From Lepidurus packardi (taxonomy: Eukaryota; Arthropoda; Branchiopoda; Notostraca; Triopsidae), in assembly GCA_023053545.1 (NCBI GenBank), contig JAKZAN010000071.1, forward strand, positions 62,001 through 126,000: a DNA stretch of 64,000 nt. The letters are read 5' to 3'. The position numbers and the translations under genes are program-made. Shown piece by piece: positions 1 through 7,953 of this stretch. Position 1 is the stretch's first letter; the number at the start of each line of letters is the position of its first letter. The notes beneath the pieces are model-generated. The model made no database searches. It had not been told where the DNA came from and worked only from the letters and a program-made list of their open reading frames with translations.

Positions 1-49
1 TTCTTTCCCTAAATCTTACCACAAATCGACCTCTCGATTTTATGGTCTT

Positions 50-78
50 CAAATTTAAATTATAGTGCTCGCATTCAA
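50..78 (-). promoter_or_regulatory. Bacteroidota promoter firing leftward out of the window
   Basis: On the minus strand there is a TTG (76-78), an 18-bp spacer and TAAATTTG (50-57), an exact match to the TTG/TANNTTTG pattern. It lies about 50 bp downstream of the purF-type stop codon, so it should drive a gene left of position 1. From memory of flavobacterial gene order this could be superoxide dismutase, but nothing in the window shows that. Confidence 0.5.
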
Positions 79-125
79 TGCCTTATCGGTTAAAGTGCAA
101 GAAAATTCGACAACATGGAATATTG

Positions 126-2024
126 CTAGTATGCACGTGCGTCTTTTCCTTCATAAAAATTCATGAAAGCGCGGTTTACAACTCGGTTTCCGCCTGGGGT
201 TGGATAATCTCCTGTGAAATACCAATCACCTAGATTTTTTGGACATGCTTTGTGCAATTCTTCTACTGTTTGAAAAATGATTTTTACTTCAGCTTTAATT
301 TCTGGCGAGGACAGCATTTCAGCAATCTTATCGGAAACTTCTTGCGGTTCAAACGGTTTGTATATCTCGGTTACGTAGTTTATAACCTGTGCGTCTGGCA
401 GGTCTACTTGCGATTTACATTTTGCATAGACTTCGTCTACGATATGATATAGATTTCGTTCTTTTAGCAGTGCCATAGCAGCACGAAACGCGACTAATCC
501 TTCTAGTTTTGCCATGTCGATCCCGTAGCAATCCGGGTATCGGATTTGTGGTGCTGATGACACGACCACGATTCGTTTGGGATGCAAACGGTCGAGCATT
601 TTGAGGATACTCATTTTGAGGGTTGTGCCACGCACGATGCTATCGTCGATAATGACTAAGTTATCCGTTGGCTTAATTACGCCATAAGTAATGTCGTAAA
701 CGTGTGCCACTAGGTCATCACGACTGCTATCTTCTGTAATAAACGTTCTCAGTTTCGCGTCTTTGATGGCAATTTTTTCTGTTCTGATTTTCACAGAAAG
801 TAAGTCCTGCAAAGTTTCCTTTGTTAAGGTTTTGCGGTTGTTTAGAATAAATTCGTTTTTCCGTTGGTTGAGGAAATCTTGTGCCGCTTCAACCATACCG
901 TAAAACGAAGTTTCTGCCGTGTTTGGGATGTATGAAAACACCGTATTGTCTGTGTCGCTATCAATTGCCTTCAGCACGGAAGGAAGCAGCAGTTTTCCGA
1001 GGTCTTTTCTTTCTTGGTATATCTCTGCATCGCTGCCACGAGAGAAGTAGATGCGCTCGAATGAACATGCTTTTTTTGTTACAGCAGGAATAATTTCTTG
1101 TTCCGAAACGTCGCCGTTTTTCTTAACGATAAGTGCATTTCCTGGTTGGAGCTCTTTAACATCTTCAAAATTGACATTAAACACTGTTTGAATCACAGGC
1201 CTTTCTGATGCTACTACGACGATTTCATCATCTTCATAGAAAAAAGCAGGTCTGATTCCGGCTGGATCACGAAACACAAAAGCGTCGCCATGACCAAACA
1301 TGCCGGCCATTGCGTAGCCGCCATCCCACCCTTTTGAGGCGCGCTTTAATATTTTAGCCACGTCTAATCGTTCCCCAATTACGGGTGATGCTTCCCTTTT
1401 AGACAATCCGTTGTTTTTGCAATCCTGGTAGAGGTCTGTAACTTCTTCATCCAGAAAATGGCCAATTTTCTCCATCACTGTTACTGTGTCTGCCATTTCT
1501 TTTGGATGCTGCCCCAACTCGATTAAGCTTGCAAAAAGAGTAGCCACGTTAGTCATGTTGAAATTTCCCGCGACAATTAGATTTCTGTGCATCCAGTTGT
1601 TTTGGCGCAAAAACGGATGCACGCTTTCGATGCTGTTTTTGCCGAAGGTGCCATAACGCACGTGCCCTAAGAACACCTCGCCAATATATGGCATGTGTTT
1701 TTTGAGCATATCTGTATCGTTTGCGTACTCTGGATGCTCTAGCAACTCTTCGTTTATTCGCTCATTGATTTGCGCAAAAACATCTTGAATTGCTTGCGGC
1801 TTGTTTGAGCGCACACGGCTTATGTATCTTTCGCCCGGGTCTACATCTAACTTGATGCTTGCCATTCCGGCACCGTCTTGCCCGCGGTTGTGCTGTTTTT
1901 CCATGAGCAAATACATTTTTTGTATGCCATAGAAAGCGGAGCCATATTTCTCTTTATAGAATTGAAGTGGCTTTTTTAGTCTTAAAAAAGCAATTCCACA
2001 TTCATGTTTTATTGAATCACTCAT
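126..2024 (-). CDS. purF: Amidophosphoribosyltransferase (PurF-type, long Bacteroidota form)
   Basis: 632 residues. PurF makes 5-phosphoribosylamine from PRPP and glutamine, the first committed step of purine synthesis, in the cytoplasm. The N-terminal half is a class II glutamine amidotransferase domain: Cys9 is followed by GIAF, so the nucleophile would be exposed after loss of an eight-residue leader. The C-terminal half is a phosphoribosyltransferase domain with the PRPP loop VIIDDSIVRGTT at 457-468. It is about 130-150 residues longer than E. coli PurF, with extra sequence inside the amidotransferase half. It follows the PfkB kinase gene on the same strand (57 bp). No Shine-Dalgarno is visible; the leader before the ATG is a run of CAA-type triplets. 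Family assignment is firm; whether this long form does the housekeeping reaction or is a paralogue cannot be decided here. Confidence 0.9.
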   Translation of the reverse strand: MSDSIKHECGIAFLRLKKPLQFYKEKYGSAFYGIQKMYLLMEKQHNRGQDGAGMASIKLDVDPGERYISRVRSNKPQAIQDVFAQINERINEELLEHPEYANDTDMLKKHMPYIGEVFLGHVRYGTFGKNSIESVHPFLRQNNWMHRNLIVAGNFNMTNVATLFASLIELGQHPKEMADTVTVMEKIGHFLDEEVTDLYQDCKNNGLSKREASPVIGERLDVAKILKRASKGWDGGYAMAGMFGHGDAFVFRDPAGIRPAFFYEDDEIVVVASERPVIQTVFNVNFEDVKELQPGNALIVKKNGDVSEQEIIPAVTKKACSFERIYFSRGSDAEIYQERKDLGKLLLPSVLKAIDSDTDNTVFSYIPNTAETSFYGMVEAAQDFLNQRKNEFILNNRKTLTKETLQDLLSVKIRTEKIAIKDAKLRTFITEDSSRDDLVAHVYDITYGVIKPTDNLVIIDDSIVRGTTLKMSILKMLDRLHPKRIVVVSSAPQIRYPDCYGIDMAKLEGLVAFRAAMALLKERNLYHIVDEVYAKCKSQVDLPDAQVINYVTEIYKPFEPQEVSDKIAEMLSSPEIKAEVKIIFQTVEELHKACPKNLGDWYFTGDYPTPGGNRVVNRAFMNFYEGKDARAY

Positions 2025-2049
2025 TGTTGTGTTGTTGTTGTTGTGTAAT

Positions 2050-2074
2050 TGAAAATGCCCCGAATTCGAGGCAT
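2050..2074 (-). terminator. Hairpin between PfkB kinase and purF-type gene
   Basis: An inverted repeat around GAATTC (arms atgcc / ggcat, 2055-2074) is followed on the minus strand by TTTTC. It may be a weak terminator or attenuator between the two genes. The short T run makes it uncertain. Confidence 0.4.
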
Positions 2075-2081
2075 ATTTGTT

Positions 2082-3005
2082 TTATAAATTTATTTCAAAT
2101 TGTGTTAGCGCTTTGAATTGTCCAAGTCGCGCCATCACTTCTTCTTTGTCAAGTGCAAGCATTCTTTCTGTGCCAAATTTTTCTACGCAGAACGAAGCAA
2201 GGTTGGAACCGTGAATTATTGCGTTTTTCATATTGTTGAAAGATACGTTTTTGCTCTGTGTTATAAAACCTGCAAATCCTCCTGCAAAAGTATCTCCTGC
2301 ACCAGTTGGATCGAACACCTCTTCTAGCGGCAATGCGGGCGCAAAGAAAATTTCTTTGTCATGAAACAGTAATGCTCCGTGCTCGCCTTTTTTTATCACA
2401 ACATACTTTGGCCCCATTGCATGAATTTTGGCCGCCGCTTTCACCAAAGAATATTCGCCTGAAAGTTGGCGTGCTTCTTCATCATTAATGGTAATTACAT
2501 CGACACGCTTAATAACATCCATTAATTCTGGCAAAGCACAATCCATCCAAAAATTCATCGTGTCCAAAACAACCAATTTTGGTTGTGCTGCCATTTGGTC
2601 TAGAACGCTGCTTTGTACTAAAGGATGCAGATTTCCCAACATAACAACATCTGCATTTTTAAAGTCTTCTGGCACCTGTGGTCTAAAATCGGCTAGCACA
2701 TTAAGCTCTGTTGCCAATGTGTCACGTGAATTGAGATCGTTGTGATATTTTCCGCTCCAAAAAAATGTTTTGCCTCCTGGAACAATTTCAATGCCAGAAA
2801 TATCAACATTTCTTTTTGTGAGTAGATCTAGATATTCTTGTGGAAAATCGTCGCCTACTATAGAAACAACTGCTGCCTCCACATCGAAAAAAGAGGCAGA
2901 AAGGCCAATATAAGTCCCTGCGCCACCTAAAATTTTGTCTGTTTTGCCAAAAGGTGTTTCAATTGCGTCGAAAGCTACGGTTCCAACAATCAATAATTTA
3001 CTCAT
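2082..3005 (-). CDS. PfkB-family carbohydrate/nucleoside kinase
   Basis: 307 residues, the usual length for ribokinase-like (PfkB) sugar kinases. These transfer phosphate from ATP to a sugar or nucleoside hydroxyl in the cytoplasm. The N-terminal substrate-side glycine pair is at LGGAG (26-30) and the C-terminal PfkB signature DPTGAGDTF is at 232-240, with Asp238 as the expected catalytic base. KKGEHG (205-210) belongs to the nucleotide-binding half. It lies just upstream of the purF-type gene on the same strand and has a good promoter of its own, so a purine or ribose-related substrate is plausible. The substrate cannot be read from the sequence. Confidence 0.88.
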   Translation of the reverse strand: MSKLLIVGTVAFDAIETPFGKTDKILGGAGTYIGLSASFFDVEAAVVSIVGDDFPQEYLDLLTKRNVDISGIEIVPGGKTFFWSGKYHNDLNSRDTLATELNVLADFRPQVPEDFKNADVVMLGNLHPLVQSSVLDQMAAQPKLVVLDTMNFWMDCALPELMDVIKRVDVITINDEEARQLSGEYSLVKAAAKIHAMGPKYVVIKKGEHGALLFHDKEIFFAPALPLEEVFDPTGAGDTFAGGFAGFITQSKNVSFNNMKNAIIHGSNLASFCVEKFGTERMLALDKEEVMARLGQFKALTQFEINL

Positions 3006-3027
3006 TAGATCTGATATTAAGAAGGGT

Positions 3028-3058
3028 CAAAGATACTTCATAAGTTTTAGAGATGCAA
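3028..3058 (-). promoter_or_regulatory. Promoter of the PfkB kinase-purF unit
   Basis: Minus strand: TTG (3056-3058), 20-bp spacer, TATCTTTG (3028-3035), matching TTG/TANNTTTG. The start codon is at 3005, giving a leader of roughly 15-20 bases. Confidence 0.6.
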
Positions 3059-3422
3059 AGCGCAAGATTGATTCTGTTGAAATTTATAAAGTCGTCATCC
3101 GAATTTACGCAGTGACAAAAGGCCGGAAAAATTGATGCAAAAGCACAGTTTAAGGTCTATCCAAAAAAAGGAACCAGAAGCGTCGAAATCAGAAAGCCTA
3201 GACAGAATAGGAATAAGATTACGCAGCGCACTTATTTTTAACAATATGATCCAAAAAATGTTACTTTTTGACATATCGGGATACAAATTAACACTTCTCG
3301 CACAATTTCGGGATTTCTGGCTAGTTAAACTCACGAATAAGTACGCATACTTTACGTTTAATAATCATTTTTGACAACTAACTGTATCTCTGAAAAGACA
3401 TGCATATAATTTACTTTGTAGA
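3059..3422. other. Intergenic stretch without a recognisable gene
   Basis: About 360 bases between the divergent kinase promoter and the HTH gene. Open frames of 79-80 codons exist on both strands over the same bases (about 3095-3374), which is typical of chance frames; neither product resembles a family I know. It probably holds the promoter of the HTH gene, but I see no clean TANNTTTG box. Confidence 0.4.
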
Positions 3423-3752
3423 ATGCAACACCGAGGAGAAATTTTAAGAAAGGCGATCCAGCAGAGTGGTTATTCCATTACGCAACTGGCAGCCAGAATG
3501 GGCAGAAGCAGGGGCAGTATTTACTTGTTATTTCAAAATCCGAATGTTTCTTTAGATTTGATTATACAAATCGCGGAAATAATTAGGTACGACTTCTTAA
3601 ATGAAATAACAGAATTGGAAAAAACAAGTTTTAAAGCGACCAATAAAACAGCGCCTTATAATGAGCAGTCTGTGGAATTCTGGAAAAACAAATACATGAC
3701 CTTATTGGAGCAACATCAAGAGTTGTTAAATAAGTTTATAGACCAGAAATAA
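3423..3752 (+). CDS. XRE-like helix-turn-helix regulator, small
   Basis: 109 residues. Residues 1-60 form an XRE/Cro-like DNA-binding domain, with the helix-turn-helix around SITQLAARMGRSRGSIYLLF (18-37). A linker follows, then a C-terminal segment of about 35 residues (from YNEQSVEFWKNKYM onward) that looks like an amphipathic helix, probably for dimerisation. The architecture is common for small flavobacterial regulators next to housekeeping genes. It converges on rnhA with a 7-bp gap. The target is unknown. Confidence 0.75.
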   Translation: MQHRGEILRKAIQQSGYSITQLAARMGRSRGSIYLLFQNPNVSLDLIIQIAEIIRYDFLNEITELEKTSFKATNKTAPYNEQSVEFWKNKYMTLLEQHQELLNKFIDQK

Positions 3753-3759
3753 CATCAAT

Positions 3760-4242
3760 CTATTTCGGATTTTCGCGTTCATATGCGGCATCCACGAGCA
3801 GATTATTTCCAGATGCTGCAGCCACGGCTAGCACGTCGCACCGTTCGTTTTGCTTGTGGTTGTTATGCCCCTTAATCCATTTGAAATCCACCTTATGTTG
3901 CCTGTAGATTTTTAGAAATCGACTCCATAAATCTGGATTTTTTTTACCCAAAAAACCTTTCTTTTCCCAGCCAAAAACCCATCCCTTCGAAATGGAATCG
4001 ACCACATATTTCGAATCGGAAATTACCAACACCGCAGTATTTGGGTGTTTTAATTGCTCAAGACCAACAATAACCGCGAGTAGTTCCATCCGATTATTAG
4101 TTGTGTATCGGAACCCGGCAGAAAATTCCTTAACATACGGCTTCCCTACCCATTCCATGACCACGCCATATCCTCCAGGCCCTGGATTGCCCTTTGCAGC
4201 CCCGTCCGTGAAGAGATGCACTTGATGTTCGCTATTGCCCAT
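3760..4242 (-). CDS. rnhA: Ribonuclease HI
   Basis: 160 residues, normal length for bacterial RNase HI, which cuts the RNA strand of RNA:DNA hybrids (R-loops, primer removal). The catalytic set is complete: Asp13 in TDGAAKGNPGPGG, Glu53 in NRMELLA, Asp76 in ISDSKYV and Asp136 in ERCDVLA, with the helper His126 in KGHNNHK. Its start overlaps the 3' end of purN by 11 bp, so the two are co-transcribed and translationally coupled. Confidence 0.96.
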   Translation of the reverse strand: MGNSEHQVHLFTDGAAKGNPGPGGYGVVMEWVGKPYVKEFSAGFRYTTNNRMELLAVIVGLEQLKHPNTAVLVISDSKYVVDSISKGWVFGWEKKGFLGKKNPDLWSRFLKIYRQHKVDFKWIKGHNNHKQNERCDVLAVAAASGNNLLVDAAYERENPK

Positions 4243-4798
4243 CCCACAAAGTTTGCTCGATTATCCTCGGGAAATGCTGTTGTTCAAGTTCGTGCACCAA
4301 AGCGGCAATTTCTTCGCAAGTTTCGGATCCTGATAACGGAACGGAAGCACTGAAAATAATGGCGCCTTCGTCATAGTTTTCATTTACAAAATGTATCGAA
4401 ATCCCAGTTTCAGTTTCCTTCTGGTCTGCAACTGCACGGTGCACATTCATACCATACATGCCCTTTCCGCCAAATTTTGGCAATAGTGCAGGGTGTATAT
4501 TAACGATTTTATTTGGGAACAATCGAATAATATCGGTAGGCACTTGCAGTAAAAACCCAGCTAGGACGACTAAATCTGGCTTCATTATTTGCAATTTATG
4601 CTGAATCGAACCATTAATGAGGTCGTTTTTATCAAAAATAATAACAGGAACATGATGTGCCTCCGCCTTTTCAATAACGCCTGCTCCGGGCTTGTTTGTG
4701 AATACAGCATCGACAATAACCTTCGTGTTTTTAAAGTGCTTTATAATGTTTTCAGCGTTTGTACCGCTACCTGAAGCGAAAATGACAATCTTTTTCAT
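4232..4798 (-). CDS. purN: Phosphoribosylglycinamide formyltransferase
   Basis: 188 residues, usual length. Transfers the formyl group of 10-formyl-THF to GAR, the third step of de novo purine synthesis. The formyltransferase fold is shown by FASGSGTNAEN near the N terminus (7-17) and the catalytic set Asn100 and His102 in VNIHPALLPKFGG and Asp143 in NENYDEGAII. It lies upstream of rnhA with an overlap and is divergent from acpP, sharing a 170-bp spacer. Confidence 0.95.
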   Translation of the reverse strand: MKKIVIFASGSGTNAENIIKHFKNTKVIVDAVFTNKPGAGVIEKAEAHHVPVIIFDKNDLINGSIQHKLQIMKPDLVVLAGFLLQVPTDIIRLFPNKIVNIHPALLPKFGGKGMYGMNVHRAVADQKETETGISIHFVNENYDEGAIIFSASVPLSGSETCEEIAALVHELEQQHFPRIIEQTLWDGQ

Positions 4799-4879
4799 AA
4801 GTCAATATTACAGTGCAAAAAAAAACAATATAAATGAATAATTGTTGATTAAGCCGCTCATAATAAAATTAATTTTCTA

Positions 4880-4907
4880 CTTTAGTTCTCACATTTATGA
4901 ACTAAAG
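4880..4907. promoter_or_regulatory. Perfect inverted repeat upstream of acpP
   Basis: Nine-base arms ctttagttc (4880-4888) and gaactaaag (4899-4907) with a 10-base spacer, ending two bases before the acpP -33 TTG. The position and symmetry fit a repressor operator overlapping the promoter, but no regulator is identified. Confidence 0.45.
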
Positions 4908-4909
4908 CG

Positions 4910-4938
4910 TTGTTTTAAAATAAAGTTTTTTATTTTTG
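4910..4938 (+). promoter_or_regulatory. acpP promoter
   Basis: TTG (4910-4912), 18-bp spacer, TATTTTTG (4931-4938): an exact TTG/TANNTTTG match. The acpP ATG is 30 bp further on, giving a leader of about 25 bases. Confidence 0.65.
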
Positions 4939-4968
4939 CCAACAAATTAAATTTTAAAACTAAAGATT

Positions 4969-5205
4969 ATGTCAGACATTGCATCAAGAGTTAAAGCGAT
5001 TATTGTAGACAAATTAGGCGTTGATGAGAACGAAGTCGTAACAGAGGCAAGCTTCACAAATGACTTGGGAGCAGATTCATTAGACACAGTTGAGCTTATA
5101 ATGGAATTTGAAAAAGAATTCGATATCCAAATTCCAGACGATCAAGCTGAAAACATTGCTACTGTAGGTCAAGCGATTTCTTACATAGAAGAAGCTAAAA
5201 AATAA
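4969..5205 (+). CDS. acpP: Acyl carrier protein
   Basis: 78 residues, usual length. Carries growing acyl chains on 4'-phosphopantetheine during fatty acid synthesis. The attachment site is Ser37 in the invariant [10 protein letters not shown], and the protein is acidic as expected. It is followed by two stem-loops and then fabF, the classic acpP-fabF-rnc order. Confidence 0.97.
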   Translation: MSDIASRVKAIIVDKLGVDENEVVTEASFTNDLGADSLDTVELIMEFEKEFDIQIPDDQAENIATVGQAISYIEEAKK

Positions 5206-5214
5206 TAATACTTT

Positions 5215-5252
5215 CACCCATGTTTGGAAATATTCATGGGTGTTGTTATTTT
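5215..5252 (+). terminator. Terminator or attenuator after acpP
   Basis: Arms cacccatg (5215-5222) and catgggtg (5235-5242) are perfectly complementary and followed by a T-rich run. This fits partial termination after acpP, leaving less readthrough into fabF. Confidence 0.6.
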
Positions 5253-5294
5253 TATAATTAAATACTGGTTTTTGAAGCCACTAAAATAAATAAT

Positions 5295-5337
5295 ACCCAT
5301 GTTTCTTTTTGTGATCTATACAAAAGACAGCATGGGT
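5295..5337 (+). promoter_or_regulatory. Second stem-loop with the same stem sequence, before fabF
   Basis: Outer arms acccatg (5295-5301) and catgggt (5331-5337) repeat the stem of the hairpin 60 bp upstream. An inner stem ttttgt/acaaaa (5307-5312/5320-5325) extends it. The shared arms allow alternative pairings between the two hairpins. Confidence 0.45.
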
Positions 5338-5371
5338 GTTATTCCTTTAAAAGTTAACTAAAAATATACGT

Positions 5372-6625
5372 ATGGAATTAAGGCGAGTTGTAGTAACAGG
5401 TTTAGGTGCACTAACTCCAATTGGGAATTCTGTTGCAGCTTATTGGAATAGCCTGATTAATGGTGTTAGCGGCGCGGCTCCTATAACGTATTACGATACT
5501 GAAAAGCATAAAACAAAATTTGCTTGCGAAGTCAAAGGCTTTAAAATCGAAGACTTCATGGATCGTAAAGAAGCCCGACGTTTGGATAAATTTGCGCAAT
5601 ACGCGATTGCAGCAAGCGATGAAGCAATCAAAGATGCGGGAATAACAGATGACAACGTCGATAAATACCGCGTTGGTGTAATTTGGGGTGCAGGTATTGG
5701 AGGTTTAGAGACTTTTCAAGAAGAGGTGATGTATTATGCGAAAGGTGATGGAACTCCAAAATTTAATCCTTTTTTTATTCCTAAAATGATTGCAGATATT
5801 GCGCCTGCACATATCTCAATGAGAAATGGGTATATGGGACCAAACTATACCACTGTTTCTGCATGTGCGTCTTCTGCAAATGCTTTGATTGATGCTTTCA
5901 ACTACATTCGATTGGGGATGTGCGATGTTATCATCTCTGGCGGATCAGAAGCTGCTATCACTATTGCAGGAATGGGCGGGTTTAATTCTATGCATGCGCT
6001 TTCAACAAGGAATGAAAGTCCGCAAACTGCGTCTAGACCATTTGACGGAACCCGAGATGGTTTTGTTTTAGGTGAAGGCGCTGGCGCATTAGTTTTAGAA
6101 GATTACGAGCATGCAAAAGCACGTGGCGCTAAAATTTATTGCGAAGTTGGCGGTGGCGGTATGTCATCTGACGCTTACCACCTAACCGCACCACACCCAG
6201 AAGGAATTGGCGTAATCGCCGTAATGAATAATACTTTGCGTGATGCCGGTATGAAACCAGAAGATGTTGATCACATCAACACGCATGGAACTTCGACGCC
6301 CCTGGGCGATGTAGCAGAATTGAAAGCAATTAGCGCAGTTTTTGGTGAACATGCCAAGACACTCAACATCAACTCTACAAAATCAATGACAGGACATTTG
6401 CTTGGTGCTGCAGGAGCGATTGAGGCAATTGCATCAATCTTATCAATCGAGCACGGCATAGTACCGCCAACCATCAATCACACTGTGGTTGACGAAAACA
6501 TCGATCCGGCTTTGAATTTAACCTTAAACAAACCTCAAAAAAGAGATGTAAAAGTAGCCATGAGCAACACATTTGGTTTTGGTGGTCACAATGCATGCGT
6601 TTTGTTTAAAAAATTAGCTGAATAA
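5372..6625 (+). CDS. fabF: 3-oxoacyl-ACP synthase II
   Basis: 417 residues, usual length. Condenses malonyl-ACP with acyl-ACP in fatty acid elongation. The catalytic triad is complete: Cys165 in TVSACASSAN, His305 in INTHGTSTPLGD and His342 in KSMTGHLLGAAG. The N terminus MELRRVVVTGLGALTPIG is canonical. The next gene, rnc, starts 5 bp after the stop. Confidence 0.97.
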   Translation: MELRRVVVTGLGALTPIGNSVAAYWNSLINGVSGAAPITYYDTEKHKTKFACEVKGFKIEDFMDRKEARRLDKFAQYAIAASDEAIKDAGITDDNVDKYRVGVIWGAGIGGLETFQEEVMYYAKGDGTPKFNPFFIPKMIADIAPAHISMRNGYMGPNYTTVSACASSANALIDAFNYIRLGMCDVIISGGSEAAITIAGMGGFNSMHALSTRNESPQTASRPFDGTRDGFVLGEGAGALVLEDYEHAKARGAKIYCEVGGGGMSSDAYHLTAPHPEGIGVIAVMNNTLRDAGMKPEDVDHINTHGTSTPLGDVAELKAISAVFGEHAKTLNINSTKSMTGHLLGAAGAIEAIASILSIEHGIVPPTINHTVVDENIDPALNLTLNKPQKRDVKVAMSNTFGFGGHNACVLFKKLAE

Positions 6626-6630
6626 TACAA

Positions 6631-7371
6631 ATGAATATTTTAAAGAAAATATTCTCCAAATCCCGTTCTTATGAAGGCGGGATTTTTTTTGATAAAATAA
6701 AGGTTATCTTAGGATTTGAACCTGGTGAAATTCACTATTATCGAAAAGCTTTCACCCACCGCTCGTCTAATATCACAGACGAAAATGGCCGTCCGATTAA
6801 TTACGAACGGCTGGAATTCTTAGGGGATGCCATGCTTAGTGCCGCGATTGCAGCACACCTTTTCAACAAAGCGCCAGCTGGAGACGAAGGATATTTAACG
6901 AAAATGCGTTCGAAAATCGTGAGCCGCGAACATCTAAATGAATTGGGCCGCGATTTAAATCTAGTTCAATTTATCGAGACAAAAATTCCGCTTGCACATT
7001 TTGGCGAAAACATCCATGGCAATGTTTTTGAAGCATTAATAGGCGCAATCTATCTGGACAAAGGATATGAATACTGCGAGCTGTTTATCAACAAGCGGGT
7101 TATAACGCCTTATGTCGACATCGCTAAACTTGAAGGAAAAGTAATTAGCTATAAAAGCCTGCTAATTGAATGGTGTCAGAAAGAAAAAAAATCGTTCTTT
7201 TTTGATGTTTTCGAAGACAATGGAATTGACGGTCAGAGGCTATATGGCGTGAAACTTTCAGTAGATGAAAAAGTTGTGGCTAGAGCCCGAGGAACCTCAA
7301 AGAAAAAAGCAGAAGAAAAAGCCGCTCAAAGGGCTTTCTACGTTTTTCAGGAAAAAATTCAAGCAAAGTAA
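6631..7371 (+). CDS. rnc: Ribonuclease III
   Basis: 246 residues. Cuts double-stranded RNA (rRNA processing, mRNA turnover). The RNase III signature ERLEFLGDA is at 59-67, with the second acidic patch in VFEALIGAIYLDKGYE. A double-stranded RNA-binding domain fills the last 70 residues, ending in a basic SKKKAEEKAAQRAF segment. Translationally linked to fabF by a 5-bp gap. Confidence 0.96.
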   Translation: MNILKKIFSKSRSYEGGIFFDKIKVILGFEPGEIHYYRKAFTHRSSNITDENGRPINYERLEFLGDAMLSAAIAAHLFNKAPAGDEGYLTKMRSKIVSREHLNELGRDLNLVQFIETKIPLAHFGENIHGNVFEALIGAIYLDKGYEYCELFINKRVITPYVDIAKLEGKVISYKSLLIEWCQKEKKSFFFDVFEDNGIDGQRLYGVKLSVDEKVVARARGTSKKKAEEKAAQRAFYVFQEKIQAK

Positions 7372-7482
7372 GAATAAAGCTAGAAGCGATATCGTTTTCG
7401 TTAACAATTCTATCCATTTGTTGGAGAGGCAATTAAAATATGTATTTTAGAACTCTTATCTTTACATCATATTATTTGTTAG

Positions 7483-7950
7483 ATGATTCACAAACTGAAA
7501 CTTGACGATTTTGCCGAAGTACATTACGATTTAATCGCAATACACACTTCATTGGAGGATTATCGTCTTGCCTATTTCATCAACAAAACATTCCCAATTC
7601 TTTTAAGCAGAAACCCTACTGAAGTTCCATGCCGAACTAAAGATGGGGAAACAACGTTTTCGCGGTATACCTACGAGTCTGCAGACGAGGTGGTGTATGA
7701 ATTAATTCAGAATAAAACAGAGGTGATTGCTTCTAACAATGTGACAAGCACTGACCTATTTGGCACATCAATCAACACAAGAAGTTATTTGCTGCCTGAA
7801 TTCAAGAAAGCTGATTTCTTTGTAAAAATTGAAAACGCTAACGAAACAGCATTACAATTTGCAAACGATTTGAAAGCCATTGCCAGTATTTCCACTGCCT
7901 ATGTGGTTGATGTGGATACTATAAAATCTAAAAACAACTTAATTTTTTAA
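7483..7950 (+). CDS. IPExxxVDY-family conserved protein
   Basis: 155 residues, cytoplasmic, no signal peptide or membrane segment. The sequence and the position between rnc and pyk match a protein conserved in flavobacteria and usually named after an IPExxxVDY motif. That motif is degenerate here: the C-terminal end reads STAYVVDVDTIKSKN. Function is unknown. Its stop is 3 bp before the pyk start, so the two are probably co-transcribed. Confidence 0.75.
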   Translation: MIHKLKLDDFAEVHYDLIAIHTSLEDYRLAYFINKTFPILLSRNPTEVPCRTKDGETTFSRYTYESADEVVYELIQNKTEVIASNNVTSTDLFGTSINTRSYLLPEFKKADFFVKIENANETALQFANDLKAIASISTAYVVDVDTIKSKNNLIF

Positions 7951-7953
7951 TAA

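Noticed and set aside
2025..2046. TTG/CAA triplet run as a satellite or phase-variable tract
   Set aside because: It is a short leader before the purF-type ATG, and a change in number would not alter any frame; only its leader role is kept.
3095..3374. Two overlapping frames of about 80 codons on opposite strands
   Set aside because: They occupy the same bases on opposite strands, have no family resemblance and no promoter of their own.
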